Shown in pieces: positions 25,512 through 33,654 of a DNA stretch of 64,000 bases (position 1 is its first letter; each line of letters opens with the position of its first letter). Location of the stretch: positions 59,006 through 123,005 of the forward strand of contig JACUTT010000001.1 in assembly GCA_014859655.1 (NCBI GenBank), given 5' to 3'. Below the pieces are notes generated by a model. The model made no database searches, was not told the origin of the DNA, and worked only from the letters and a program-made list of their open reading frames with translations. Both the position numbers and the translations under genes were made by a program. The stretch comes from Campylobacterales bacterium. Its GTDB lineage: Bacteria > Campylobacterota > Campylobacteria > Campylobacterales > Sulfurimonadaceae.

Positions 25512-26067
25512 TTTTATTCCTATATTTTATACTTTTTGGAGTGAGATAAATGTCTGCTTGTACATCATAGTGATCTGTTATTTTTGTGTTGCAGATGCAC
25601 TCATCAAGCTGAACAAAAATAGTGAGAGGTTTTTCAGCAAGGTTCGAAAAAAATCTGTCATACATTCCCTTGCCAAATCCTATTCGCTTTGCATCCGTGT
25701 CCACTCCCACAACAGGCACAATAGCAACATCAATATTTTTTATAGTTAACAATGAATTATTTGGCTCACTTACCCCGAAATTACCGAGTTTTAGTGGGCC
25801 CCGATATGTTACCATCTTAAAACTTTCGCTCACCATAAACGGCACATAGCATTTTATGCTCTTTCGCCTTGCTTTTTTCAATAATGATCGCAGGTCTACT
25901 TCAAAAGACAAGGGGAGATAAAATAAAACGGATTTTGCGCCTACCTCGTGCAATATCTCTTCCAAGACAGAAATAAGCTTATGTTCTTTGCTCTTTTTCG
26001 CGCGCAAAGAGGCATCTTTTAGCCTTTTCATGCATACTTTTCGAAATGATGCCTTATCTATACTCAC
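25417..26067 (-). CDS. 5-formyltetrahydrofolate cyclo-ligase (3' end overlaps rny)
   Basis: This enzyme converts 5-formyl-THF to 5,10-methenyl-THF. Family elements: KASFRKVCMKRLKD, YLPLSFEVDLRSLL, IVPVVGVDTDAKRIGFGKGMYDR (written here in part; the catalytic loop with GFGKGMYDR) and a closing strand ADIYLT. The domain ends at ADIYLT, about residue 177, but the frame runs on for some 39 more codons, the last ~30 of them inside rny in another frame, giving a basic tail (RRWDRYRQRSSR). The GTG at 26067 is chosen because AAGG lies six bases upstream; the frame is open 11 codons further. Family assignment is firm; whether the tail is kept is not known. Confidence 0.82.
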   Translation of the reverse strand: MSIDKASFRKVCMKRLKDASLRAKKSKEHKLISVLEEILHEVGAKSVLFYLPLSFEVDLRSLLKKARRKSIKCYVPFMVSESFKMVTYRGPLKLGNFGVSEPNNSLLTIKNIDVAIVPVVGVDTDAKRIGFGKGMYDRFFSNLAEKPLTIFVQLDECICNTKITDHYDVQADIYLTPKSIKYRNKNVKSDSLRRWDRYRQRSSRIFDLQKIKQRAI

Positions 26068-26150
26068 ATTAAGCCTTGAATTATTATAATCTCTTCTCAC
26101 ATTTAAGATGCCGCAAGATCAGACAACAATATATCAAAAGGAAATTATAA

Positions 26151-26708
26151 ATGTCATTAAAACATATAGCGATTGCGATAAGCACAATTTTACTTCTTGG
26201 AGGCTGCAGCGACTCTTCATCAGGTAATAGCGGGGCTGATTCACTTGTTTCTACAAACGCTTACGAACTCAAAGATCTCCAAGACATAAGCTATAAAGTC
26301 GTCAAAGCCGGCAATGCTTTTACGGTGGAAGGCTTAGAAGAGAAGGTCATACTATTTGATATCTTTGCTACCTGGTGCCCTCCGTGCCGCGCTTCTGCAC
26401 CCAATCTCGCCTCACTGCAGGAAAATTACAAAGAGCAGATCAAGATCATCGGTATCTTGGTTGAAGATGACAAGCCAAACAGCTATGTTCAAGAGTTTGT
26501 AGACAAGTACGGAGCGGATTATTCCATCTCTAATTCACAAGACAACAGAGCCCTCTCCCGCACTATAGCAAACAGTATCGACGTCGGCCAGGGCTTTCCT
26601 ATTCCCTTGATGGTAATGTACTACAAGGGCAAATATATCAATCACTACATCGGCGCCGTGCCTGAAGAGATGATCGAGAGCGATATCAAAAGAGTACTGA
26701 AACAATAA
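26151..26708 (+). CDS. TlpA-like thioredoxin lipoprotein
   Basis: This envelope redox protein of 185 residues has a lipoprotein signal (IAIAISTILLLGGC, with the lipid-bearing Cys at about residue 19), a Ser/Gly linker (SDSSSGNSGADS), and a thioredoxin domain with the active site ATWCPPCRASAP and cis-Pro in FPIPLMVM. TlpA/ResA proteins keep haem-binding cysteines of apocytochromes reduced, which fits the DsbD and CcsBA genes elsewhere in the window; the partner is inference. Its TAA shares an A with the ftsY ATG (TAATG), so translation is coupled. Confidence 0.88.
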   Translation: MSLKHIAIAISTILLLGGCSDSSSGNSGADSLVSTNAYELKDLQDISYKVVKAGNAFTVEGLEEKVILFDIFATWCPPCRASAPNLASLQENYKEQIKIIGILVEDDKPNSYVQEFVDKYGADYSISNSQDNRALSRTIANSIDVGQGFPIPLMVMYYKGKYINHYIGAVPEEMIESDIKRVLKQ

Positions 26709-27589
26709 TGCTGGGATTTTTTAAAAAAGGGCTGAGCAAAACAGCGGACGCCATACGAACCGTTATACCCAAGAGAAAAACTAGGCTCACAAAAGAGGAG
26801 CTTGAGGATATTCTCCTCGAATCCGACGTCCATTATGACCTGATCGAAAAGATCCTCTCCGAGATCCCCTACAGTGAGGTCACGCGCGAACAACTCGCGT
26901 CAAAGCTTCTGGCCTGTTTCAACTGGACCTATTACGATGAAAAAGCCTTTGTCTCCCCCAAAGTACAGCTCATCATCGGTGTCAACGGCGCAGGAAAGAC
27001 AACCACCATCGCCAAACTCTCCCAAAAATACCTCAATGAGGGAAAAAGCGTCATGCTCGGTGCCGCAGATACCTTCAGAGCGGCCGCTATCGAACAGCTC
27101 ACCCGCTGGGCCGAGAAGATCGGCGTACCCATTGTCGCAACGCAGCAGGGACATGACCCCTCTGCCGTAGCCTTTGACGCCATCGCTTCAGCCAAAGCCA
27201 AAAACCTTGACCATGTCATCATCGACACCGCCGGGCGCCTGCATACGCAGACAAACCTTGCTAACGAGCTCAAAAAGATCGTACGCATCTGCGACAAGGC
27301 CCACCCGGGTTCACCGCACGAAAAGATCCTGATCCTCGACGGCACACAGGGAAACTCAGCCATAGACCAGGCACGCGCCTTTAATGAGATGATCTCCATC
27401 GACGGAATCATCATCACCAAGCTCGACGGCACGGCCAAAGGCGGCTCTGTTTTCAGCATCGCCTTTGCACTAGAGATCCCTATCCTCTACATCGGCATCG
27501 GCGAGAAACCCGAAGACTTGCTGGCCTTTGACAAGCGTGAATTTGTCAATGACTTTTTGGATGCGATCTACACTGAAGAGGAGAGATAA
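26708..27589 (+). CDS. ftsY: Signal recognition particle receptor FtsY
   Basis: FtsY docks SRP-ribosome complexes at the membrane. The 293-residue protein is a compact NG-domain form without the long acidic A domain of E. coli. GTPase motifs: IGVNGAGKTTTIAKL (G1), ADTFRAAAIEQL, IIDTAGRLHTQTNL (G3), ITKLDGTAKGG (G4) and GIGEKPEDL. The N-terminus MLGFFKKGLSKTADAIRTV is amphipathic and could bind lipid. It overlaps the upstream thioredoxin lipoprotein gene by one base and ends inside a strong hairpin. Confidence 0.96.
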   Translation: MLGFFKKGLSKTADAIRTVIPKRKTRLTKEELEDILLESDVHYDLIEKILSEIPYSEVTREQLASKLLACFNWTYYDEKAFVSPKVQLIIGVNGAGKTTTIAKLSQKYLNEGKSVMLGAADTFRAAAIEQLTRWAEKIGVPIVATQQGHDPSAVAFDAIASAKAKNLDHVIIDTAGRLHTQTNLANELKKIVRICDKAHPGSPHEKILILDGTQGNSAIDQARAFNEMISIDGIIITKLDGTAKGGSVFSIAFALEIPILYIGIGEKPEDLLAFDKREFVNDFLDAIYTEEER

Positions 27590-27615
27590 TATTGCATATT
27601 GCAATATTATCTCTC
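27581..27615 (+). terminator. 15-bp hairpin across the ftsY stop codon
   Basis: GAGAGATAATATTGC and its exact reverse complement are separated by ATATT. The ftsY TAA (27587-27589) lies within the left arm. There is no T-run after the right arm (AAGGC follows), so it may protect the 3' end or partly terminate rather than act as a classic intrinsic terminator. Confidence 0.65.
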
Positions 27616-27673
27616 AAGGCACCTGTCTATTGACTACACTCTCTTTTATCTCTTATCTGAATAAGGCACACTG

Positions 27674-29017
27674 ATGGCAAAGAAAAATGTACTGTTTGAG
27701 TGTCAGCACTGCGGTTTCAGCACCTCGCGATGGATGGGAAAATGCACCAACTGCGGCGCCTGGGACTCTCTGGTTGAGCTCAGCGAGCAGCAGCAGGAGA
27801 TCGTAAAACTCACCGCCTCACCTACGGGAACTGCTAAGGCAAAAGCGATCACCGAAGTCGTCGAAACAGAGGTCGAGCGTTTCTCTAGCGATGATGTTGA
27901 ACTTGACCTTGTTCTGGGCGGGGGCATCGTTCCGGGCTCCTTGACTCTTATCGGCGGAAGCCCCGGCGTAGGCAAATCCACTCTCTTGCTAAAAATTGGC
28001 TCAAATATCGCCAAACAGGGCAAGAAAACCCTCTACGTCACGGGGGAAGAGAGCGAAGGGCAGATCAAGCTGCGCGCCAATCGTCTTAACGCCAACAGCG
28101 AAAATCTCTTTCTGCTCAGCGAGATCAAACTCGAGCAGGTGCTCTTTGAGCTGACGCAGCGGCGCTACGAGTGCATCATCATCGACTCCATCCAGACACT
28201 CTACTCCGAAGCCATCACCTCCGCACCGGGTTCGGTCACGCAGGTAAGGCAGATCACCTTTGACCTGATGCGCATTGCCAAAGAGAGAAAGATCTCTATC
28301 TTCATCATTGGCCACATCACCAAAGAGGGCTCCATCGCTGGGCCGCGCATTTTGGAGCATATGGTCGATACGGTCTTGTACTTTGAAGGGGACAGCTCTC
28401 AGGAACTGCGCATACTACGAGGTTTTAAAAACCGCTTTGGTGCCACCAGCGAGATCGGCGTCTTTGAGATGAAGGCAGAGGGCCTGATCTCCGCCAAAGA
28501 TATCTCATCGCGCTTCTTCTCCAAGACCAACTCCCAGCCGGGCTCCGCGCTGACCGTCATTATGGAGGGCTCACGTCCTATCGTTCTTGAGGTGCAGGCC
28601 CTCGTCTCAGACTCGCACTCCCCCAACCCAAAGCGCCAGGCCACCGGTTTTGAAAACAACCGTTTAAATATGCTGCTTGCCCTGTTGGAGCGAAAACTCG
28701 AGATCGGCCTGAACCAATACGATGTCTTCATCAATATCACCGGGGGCATCAAGATCACCGAAACCGCCGCAGATCTCGCCGTACTCGCTGCCATCATCAG
28801 CAGTTTTAGAAACCGGGCCATCTCCAAAGAGACGATCTTTATCGGCGAGGTCTCTTTGGTCGGCGACGTCCGAGAGGTCTTCCAGCTTGACCTGCGCCTA
28901 AAAGAAGTGGCCCTGCACAAATTTACAAAAGCCATTGTCGCCAAAAAGCCCACCGACAGCTTCGGCCTTAAATGCTACGAGGTCAACGAAGTAACAAAAC
29001 TAATCGATTGGATGTGA
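27674..29017 (+). CDS. radA: DNA repair protein RadA
   Basis: RadA is a RecA-like ATPase that helps branch migration in recombination repair. The 447-residue protein has the N-terminal zinc finger CQHCGFSTSRWMGKCTNC, Walker A GGSPGVGKSTLLLK, the RadA-specific KNRFG motif (GFKNRFGATSEIG), and a C-terminal Lon-like domain (NQYDVFINITGGIKITETAA; FIGEVSLVGDVREV). AAGG precedes the ATG. The separate hairpin at 27581-27615 and the 84-base gap suggest it may be expressed partly apart from ftsY. Confidence 0.96.
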   Translation: MAKKNVLFECQHCGFSTSRWMGKCTNCGAWDSLVELSEQQQEIVKLTASPTGTAKAKAITEVVETEVERFSSDDVELDLVLGGGIVPGSLTLIGGSPGVGKSTLLLKIGSNIAKQGKKTLYVTGEESEGQIKLRANRLNANSENLFLLSEIKLEQVLFELTQRRYECIIIDSIQTLYSEAITSAPGSVTQVRQITFDLMRIAKERKISIFIIGHITKEGSIAGPRILEHMVDTVLYFEGDSSQELRILRGFKNRFGATSEIGVFEMKAEGLISAKDISSRFFSKTNSQPGSALTVIMEGSRPIVLEVQALVSDSHSPNPKRQATGFENNRLNMLLALLERKLEIGLNQYDVFINITGGIKITETAADLAVLAAIISSFRNRAISKETIFIGEVSLVGDVREVFQLDLRLKEVALHKFTKAIVAKKPTDSFGLKCYEVNEVTKLIDWM

Positions 29018-29123
29018 GTTCGGATAAATCAACGCCCACTGCTGGGCGTTGATCCGAACGCGCTGTGAGCGGAGCGAGGAAGTCCCCTTGGGGGAAAACC
29101 AGAGGTGTTGTACGCTAGCGTAC
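29018..29123. repeat. Cluster of inverted repeats between radA and the Mla-like operon
   Basis: Directly after the radA stop there is a long hairpin at 29018-29059: GTTCGGAT...ATCAACGCCCA pairs with TGGGCGTTGATCCGAAC, a 17-bp stem with a four-base bulge. CCCC-TT-GGGG follows at 29084-29093, and a perfect 14-base palindrome GTACGCTAGCGTAC at 29110-29123 is flanked by GGTG and CACC. It is more GC-rich than the bases around it. It may be a bidirectional terminator plus a dispersed repeat or structured RNA. No start codon with a good ribosome site is seen in it. Confidence 0.6.
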
Positions 29124-29173
29124 CACCGGCGGCTTAACATAAAATGTAAATTGCGTAGCAATATTCTAAAAAT

Positions 29174-29776
29174 TCACTCCATGCCGCCCTTCTGCGCACT
29201 CCAGCAGACAAGCTCCGAAAGCGCCTTTCCCAAGGCCTTATTGATGGCCTTCACCCCGCCCTGCGCATCATTTGTCTCAGCTTTTATTTTTGATGCAAAG
29301 GAACGGCTACCGAGAAGCTTTCGGCTTTGATTCTCGTAGAGCAGCGCATCAATGCTTACTATAGCGTAGGAGTCTGCGTTCTGCGCAAAACTCTGTTCAA
29401 ACTGCATCACTTTTATCTCGAGCGTCAGATCACTCTCTATAGGCGTATTGTAGACAACCTCACTGTAGTGCTGCTGCTCTTTAAGGGCCGCGTAGAGTGA
29501 GCTCATAATACCATGGCGCGGGCTCTGGTCCCATTTGCTATAGAGATAACTGCCCGTTTTGAAGTCGGACTTTTTGTAGATAATATTTTTGCCCATGAGC
29601 GAGGGAATCGCATCGACAAAGCTCAATTGAAGCAGCTTGCTGCTCTTTTCCGGCATACAGGCAGGCACGATCTCGGGCTGCAGATAGTAGCGCGTAATAG
29701 GCGGTTTTATTTCGGGACGGAGTGAACAGCCGCTGATAAGTACTAATAAGAACAACAAGCTTGATAAAAGTCGCAT
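29174..29776 (-). CDS. PqiC/ABC auxiliary-type lipoprotein of the Mla-like system
   Basis: This 200-residue lipoprotein (signal LLFLLVLISGC, lipobox ISGC near residue 17) has the ABC-trans_aux/DUF330 layout: RYYLQPEI at the start, then LQLSFVDAIPSLMGKNIIYK, and later strand SYAIVSIDALLYEN with a helix AINKALGKALSELV. Such proteins are outer- or inner-membrane partners of MCE lipid transporters. It follows the MCE gene by two bases, so a joint job is very likely. It is the last gene of the minus-strand lipid transport operon. Confidence 0.8.
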   Translation of the reverse strand: MRLLSSLLFLLVLISGCSLRPEIKPPITRYYLQPEIVPACMPEKSSKLLQLSFVDAIPSLMGKNIIYKKSDFKTGSYLYSKWDQSPRHGIMSSLYAALKEQQHYSEVVYNTPIESDLTLEIKVMQFEQSFAQNADSYAIVSIDALLYENQSRKLLGSRSFASKIKAETNDAQGGVKAINKALGKALSELVCWSAQKGGME

Positions 29777-29778
29777 AT

Positions 29779-30675
29779 TTACTCTCCCGGTCCGGCTGTG
29801 GGTGTCGTCGATTCAAACAACAACGCATTCGGATTTTCTTCAAATTTCTCTATCGCTTCTGAAAGCTCTCTTATCAGCGATCTGACCTCGCCCAGCAGCA
29901 GGCCAGTCTCCCAAGGAAGGGTTCCTGCTATCTTTTTGAGATTGTACTCGTTCTTTTCTATAGAGGTTTTCAGCGTCCGCAGCGTCTCTCTGGCCTCATG
30001 TGCAACAACATTGTACTCCGCTATCATCTTGTCGCTGTTGCTTACGAGGGTGTTTGTGTTGGCAATAAAGGCGGAGGTATTTTCTATATTTTTGTCGCTG
30101 AAAAGCTTATTTAGCTGCCGGCCAAGAAGGCCGACTTCATCTACAATCGTCTTTGAGCCCTCCCCGTTCACATCCAGAGTCTTGTCTATTTTGTTCAAAA
30201 TATCCTTGAGTGTTTGGGTAATCTCCTCGGCAGAGTTGCTTAGGCTTCCCAAAAGCGAGGGCTTAAAAGGGATCACCGTATAGTCTCGTCCAAGAAAATA
30301 GATCTTTTGAAGGGGTGTTGCTCTGCTTTGCACCTGAACATCAATAAAAGAGAGCCCGGTAATGCCCTGAGGCTTGATGGAGGCCATCACTCCGTCTCGA
30401 ATAGGCACGTCTCGCCGTATCTCCAACGTCATCATGATCTCGCGCGGGTTGTTCGGGTTGATCGTGAAACTTTTCACCCTCCCCACTTCAAGCCCCTGAT
30501 ACTTTACGCTTGTTCCTATATTTATCCCTGTGATCGACTCAGTGACTAAAAGACCGTAAAGAGAGACCTGTTCATCGCTACTAGGCTTGACGATCCAATA
30601 AATTCCGGCAAAAAATAGTAGACTGACGACGCTTACAAAGGCTCCTATGAGCGTATAATTGACCCTGTTATTCAT
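29779..30675 (-). CDS. mlaD: MCE-domain lipid-binding protein MlaD
   Basis: This 298-residue periplasmic protein is anchored by one N-terminal helix (YTLIGAFVSVVSLLFFAGIY). The MCE domain spans about residues 40-115 (SITGINIGTSVKYQGLEVGR; VPIRDGVMASIKPQGITGLS). The remaining C-terminal part is helical and coiled-coil-like (TQTLKDILNKIDKTL; NKLFSDKNIENTSAFIANT). MlaD-type proteins shuttle phospholipids between the membranes. It lies 10 bases after mlaF in an operon with mlaE and the auxiliary lipoprotein. Confidence 0.9.
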   Translation of the reverse strand: MNNRVNYTLIGAFVSVVSLLFFAGIYWIVKPSSDEQVSLYGLLVTESITGINIGTSVKYQGLEVGRVKSFTINPNNPREIMMTLEIRRDVPIRDGVMASIKPQGITGLSFIDVQVQSRATPLQKIYFLGRDYTVIPFKPSLLGSLSNSAEEITQTLKDILNKIDKTLDVNGEGSKTIVDEVGLLGRQLNKLFSDKNIENTSAFIANTNTLVSNSDKMIAEYNVVAHEARETLRTLKTSIEKNEYNLKKIAGTLPWETGLLLGEVRSLIRELSEAIEKFEENPNALLFESTTPTAGPGE

Positions 30676-30685
30676 CTTTTACTCC

Positions 30686-31420
30686 CTACTGTAAAAAGAA
30701 ACTCTCTATAATCGGATGCCTGGTTTTAAGCACATCTTGCAAAGTGCCTCTGGCGATCACTTTTTTATCGGCGAAGAGGACCATCGTGTCCAGTGTCTTT
30801 CGGATCGATGCAAGATCGTGGGTGACGATGACGATTGTAAGTCCCAAAAGCTCTCGGAGCGAAAGGATGAGACTGTCGAACTCTGCGGCCGAAACGGGGT
30901 CAAGACTGGATGTCGGTTCGTCCAGAAAAAGCAGTTTCGGATCCATCGCCAGGGCCCGGGCCAAGGCTGCTTTTTTTTTCATTCCTCCGCTGAGTTCGGA
31001 GGGGTATTTGCGTCCATCGCTTTGGCTGAGCCCAACCATCTCCAGTTTTGTCGCGACTACCCGTCGTATCAGAGAGGGGCTCATATTTGTGTATTCTCTC
31101 AAGAGAAGGGCAATATTTTCCTCAACACTCAAGGAGGAGAAAAGCGCGCTCTCCTGAAAGACCACGCCCCACTGTTTGCGCAGTTCGACCGCCTCCTTCT
31201 CGCCCAGCTTCCACACCTCTTTTCCCAGCACTTCGATACTGCCCGAATCCGGCTCTTGCAGAAGGATCATCTCTCGCATCATCGTTGATTTTCCGTAGCC
31301 GCTGGGACCAAGCAGGCCGAAGATTTCCCCCTCATAAATATCAAAACTGATATCATCATGTACAAGATACTCGCCAAAACGCGTCGAGACGTTTCTGACG
31401 CGCACAACAGGCGCTTTCAT
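30686..31420 (-). CDS. mlaF: ABC transporter ATPase MlaF
   Basis: This is the cytoplasmic ATPase of the lipid transporter, 244 residues. Walker A is LLGPSGYGKSTMMREM (the usual third Gly position is a Tyr: GPSGYGKST), signature YPSELSGGMKKKAALARAL, Walker B LLFLDEPTSSLDPVSA and the H-loop IVIVTHDLASI. Its ATG overlaps the mlaE stop by four bases (ATGA). Confidence 0.93.
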   Translation of the reverse strand: MKAPVVRVRNVSTRFGEYLVHDDISFDIYEGEIFGLLGPSGYGKSTMMREMILLQEPDSGSIEVLGKEVWKLGEKEAVELRKQWGVVFQESALFSSLSVEENIALLLREYTNMSPSLIRRVVATKLEMVGLSQSDGRKYPSELSGGMKKKAALARALAMDPKLLFLDEPTSSLDPVSAAEFDSLILSLRELLGLTIVIVTHDLASIRKTLDTMVLFADKKVIARGTLQDVLKTRHPIIESFFLQ

Positions 31421-32532
31421 ATTCCCAGCTCCAAGAAGATGATCGAAAAGATGGCGTCGCAGATGATGACCATAAAGATGGCGCTGACGACACTTGCCTT
31501 GGTGTTTATGCCGATACTGTCGGTGGAGTTTTCTACGGCCATGCCACGCATGCTTCCGATGCTGGCAATGATCAGAGCGAAAAAAGGGCCTTTTATCAGG
31601 CCTACGAAAAGGTGATTGATATTAAAGATCTCTTCCATCCGGCCGACAAACTCAAGAACAGTGATACCCAACTCCACTCTGGCCGCAAGCATTCCCCCCG
31701 CTATACCCATGATATCGGCCAAGAAAATGATCATGGGAAGCCCTATCATCAGGGCAAGCACATTGGGAAGAACGATGAAGCGGAAGGGATCAAAGCCCAT
31801 CGTGCGCATCGCGTCGATCTCTTCGGTTATCTTCATCACGCCCAGCTGCGCGGTATAGGCCGAACCGCTGCGCCCGGCGATAACAATTGCTGCGATCAAA
31901 GGGGCAAGTTCGCGTGTGACCGAGATGACCAGCATGTCGACCACAAAGATATCTGCCCCGTACTTTTGAATCTGCAGAGCACTCTGATAGGCGATGACAA
32001 GACCAATAAGCATACTGGTCAAAAGTACGATAGGAAGCGCTTTTATGGAGTGTTCCTGGATGCTTCTGAGCATCTCCTTGATGCGAAACGAAGAGGGATA
32101 GCGAAGGGCGTAAAAAAGGGAAAATGCCAACTGGCCGCTGAAGGAGAGGTACTCTGTGAGGCCCAGATAGACACGATAAGCGCCCGCACCTATAGTGGCA
32201 AACAGACTCTCCTTAGCGCGTATTGCAGACAAAGAAGCCTCTTCACTCAGACGTGTAATATTTAAGAGATGCTCGGCCTCGGAGGGAAGATTGTATAGTA
32301 TGACGGTGATCTTTTTTTTACGCAGTCTCTCTATCAGCGCATGCAAAAGAATCGCGCCGTTGACATCGCACGCATCAAGAGCAGAGAGGTCCATAGCAAG
32401 ATCTTCATACGAAGGAAGAACGAGCTTGGCAAACTCTTTTTCGACAAGGCCGAGGTTTGGCGTCAGCCATGCACCCAAGCAGAAAAGAGTCTTCTCCTTG
32501 AAACCGATATAAATATTTTCAGTCTGCCTCAT
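31417..32532 (-). CDS. mlaE: MlaE-type permease with N-terminal STAS domain
   Basis: This 371-residue protein has an N-terminal STAS-like part of about 110 residues (VLPSYEDLAMDLSALDACD; LLHALIERLRKKKITVILYN) followed by the MlaE permease: ALPIVLLTSMLIGLVIAYQS, ELAPLIAAIVIAGRSGSAYT, AQLGVMKITEEIDAMRTMGF, and four or five helices to the end. In E. coli the STAS protein MlaB is separate; a fused form is common in this phylum. It heads the mlaE-mlaF-mlaD-lipoprotein operon. Confidence 0.92.
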   Translation of the reverse strand: MRQTENIYIGFKEKTLFCLGAWLTPNLGLVEKEFAKLVLPSYEDLAMDLSALDACDVNGAILLHALIERLRKKKITVILYNLPSEAEHLLNITRLSEEASLSAIRAKESLFATIGAGAYRVYLGLTEYLSFSGQLAFSLFYALRYPSSFRIKEMLRSIQEHSIKALPIVLLTSMLIGLVIAYQSALQIQKYGADIFVVDMLVISVTRELAPLIAAIVIAGRSGSAYTAQLGVMKITEEIDAMRTMGFDPFRFIVLPNVLALMIGLPMIIFLADIMGIAGGMLAARVELGITVLEFVGRMEEIFNINHLFVGLIKGPFFALIIASIGSMRGMAVENSTDSIGINTKASVVSAIFMVIICDAIFSIIFLELGI

Positions 32533-32639
32533 AATAGACGATTATAAAAGAAAAATTCTTTCACCCGTCTTTATCTCTTCACAAAAATTGTGCAAGCTGT
32601 AGATGTTCGTGTTTTTGCGTAGATTTACCATTTCTTCTG

Positions 32640-32645
32640 TATAAT
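32640..32645 (+). promoter_or_regulatory. -10 element for the 90-residue gene and carbonic anhydrase
   Basis: TATAAT directly preceded by TCTG, about 29 bases before the ATG at 32675, in an AT-rich spacer divergent from mlaE. A GAAAGG ribosome site follows. Confidence 0.55.
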
Positions 32646-32674
32646 CTGCTTACTAAAAAAGAAAGGCAATTTAC

Positions 32675-32947
32675 ATGGACAAATGTTCGATAGACGCTGA
32701 ACACCGCGGAGAAGAGCGCTATAGCAGACTCTCCCTTGCCTGTGCAAACAGCGACGAAGAAAAAAGGATCAATGAGGCGATCGCCGAGATCACGCCGCAA
32801 TATTCTCTTCTGCCTCTGATCTACACGTCCAAAACCAGCGACGGACGAAAACTCATCATTATTGAGTACCACGATGATTACGACCGCGATGCCGGCGCTG
32901 TGTTTGAAAAACTGATGAAGAAGTTAGACATAAAAACCTGTAAATAG
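32675..32947 (+). CDS. Small hypothetical protein (90 residues)
   Basis: This is an unrecognised soluble protein. It begins MDKCSIDAEHRGEERYSRLS and has a strand-rich centre (YSLLPLIYTSKTSDGRKLII) and a basic helix at the end (FEKLMKKLDIKTCK). It contains three cysteines (Cys 4, 23 and 89). It has its own promoter and ribosome site, and the carbonic anhydrase gene follows after 27 bases in the same direction, so the two may be co-transcribed. Confidence 0.6.
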   Translation: MDKCSIDAEHRGEERYSRLSLACANSDEEKRINEAIAEITPQYSLLPLIYTSKTSDGRKLIIIEYHDDYDRDAGAVFEKLMKKLDIKTCK

Positions 32948-32974
32948 ACAGACACCCTTTTAGAACGGAACCTT

Positions 32975-33628
32975 ATGAATATTAGCAGTTTTGCTGAAGG
33001 AAATGAACTTTTTCAGCGTGTCTATTTTAAAAAACATGAAGAAGAACTTCTCCGGCTCGCAACAAAAGGACAGCGCCCAAAGGCTCTATTTATCGGATGT
33101 TCAGACTCACGTGTCATTCCCGACCTTATGGTACAGTCCAATCCGGGCGATCTGTTTGTTATCCGAAATGTCGGAAACTTTGTGCCGCCATATAAAGTAG
33201 ATGAGGACTACCACGGAACCGGGGCAGGCATCGAGTACGCTGTTTCGGTTTTGAATGTCGCTGAGATTATCATCTGCGGACACACCCATTGCGGCGCCTG
33301 TAAAGCCCTGCATGAACCTCTAAGCGACCCCTCCTTGGTCCACGTTAATAAGTGGCTTGATCTGGGTGAAAAAGCAAAGTCTATGGCTAAAATAAGCCTG
33401 GGGCCTAATGCCGACAAAGAGGAACTTTTGCGTCTGACGGAGAAGCTTTCCATCATCACACAGATCGAAAACCTGATGACCTACCCTTTTGTAAAAGAGA
33501 AGCTTAAAAATGACAAACTCTACATCCATGGGTGGTGCTACGATATAGAAAATGGGAACATTGAGTATTATGATCCGGACAAATATGAGTTTATCTCCTT
33601 AAGCAAGGCTTCCGGGGTTTCGATGTAA
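32975..33628 (+). CDS. can: Beta-carbonic anhydrase
   Basis: This zinc enzyme interconverts CO2 and bicarbonate, which feeds carbon fixation and carboxylases. The 217-residue protein has the zinc ligands and catalytic pair of the beta class: Cys and Asp-Arg in IGCSDSRVIPDLM, and His and Cys in CGHTHCGACKAL. VIRNVGNFVPPY and GTGAGIEYAVSVL are also typical. There is no signal peptide, so it is cytoplasmic. In an autotrophic relative it would support the reductive TCA cycle; that is inference. Confidence 0.95.
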   Translation: MNISSFAEGNELFQRVYFKKHEEELLRLATKGQRPKALFIGCSDSRVIPDLMVQSNPGDLFVIRNVGNFVPPYKVDEDYHGTGAGIEYAVSVLNVAEIIICGHTHCGACKALHEPLSDPSLVHVNKWLDLGEKAKSMAKISLGPNADKEELLRLTEKLSIITQIENLMTYPFVKEKLKNDKLYIHGWCYDIENGNIEYYDPDKYEFISLSKASGVSM

Positions 33629-33654
33629 ACACCTCTTCTTTCTTCTGTCCGGGC

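Noticed and set aside
29018..29160. Hidden tRNA or RNase P RNA in the hairpin-rich spacer
   Set aside because: The GAGGAAGTCC string recalls RNase P RNA, but the rest of its conserved core is missing and no cloverleaf can be drawn.
31612..32265. Plus-strand open frame (217 codons) opposite mlaE
   Set aside because: It is a mirror of the MlaE coding strand, His/Lys/Asp rich with low-complexity composition and no family match.
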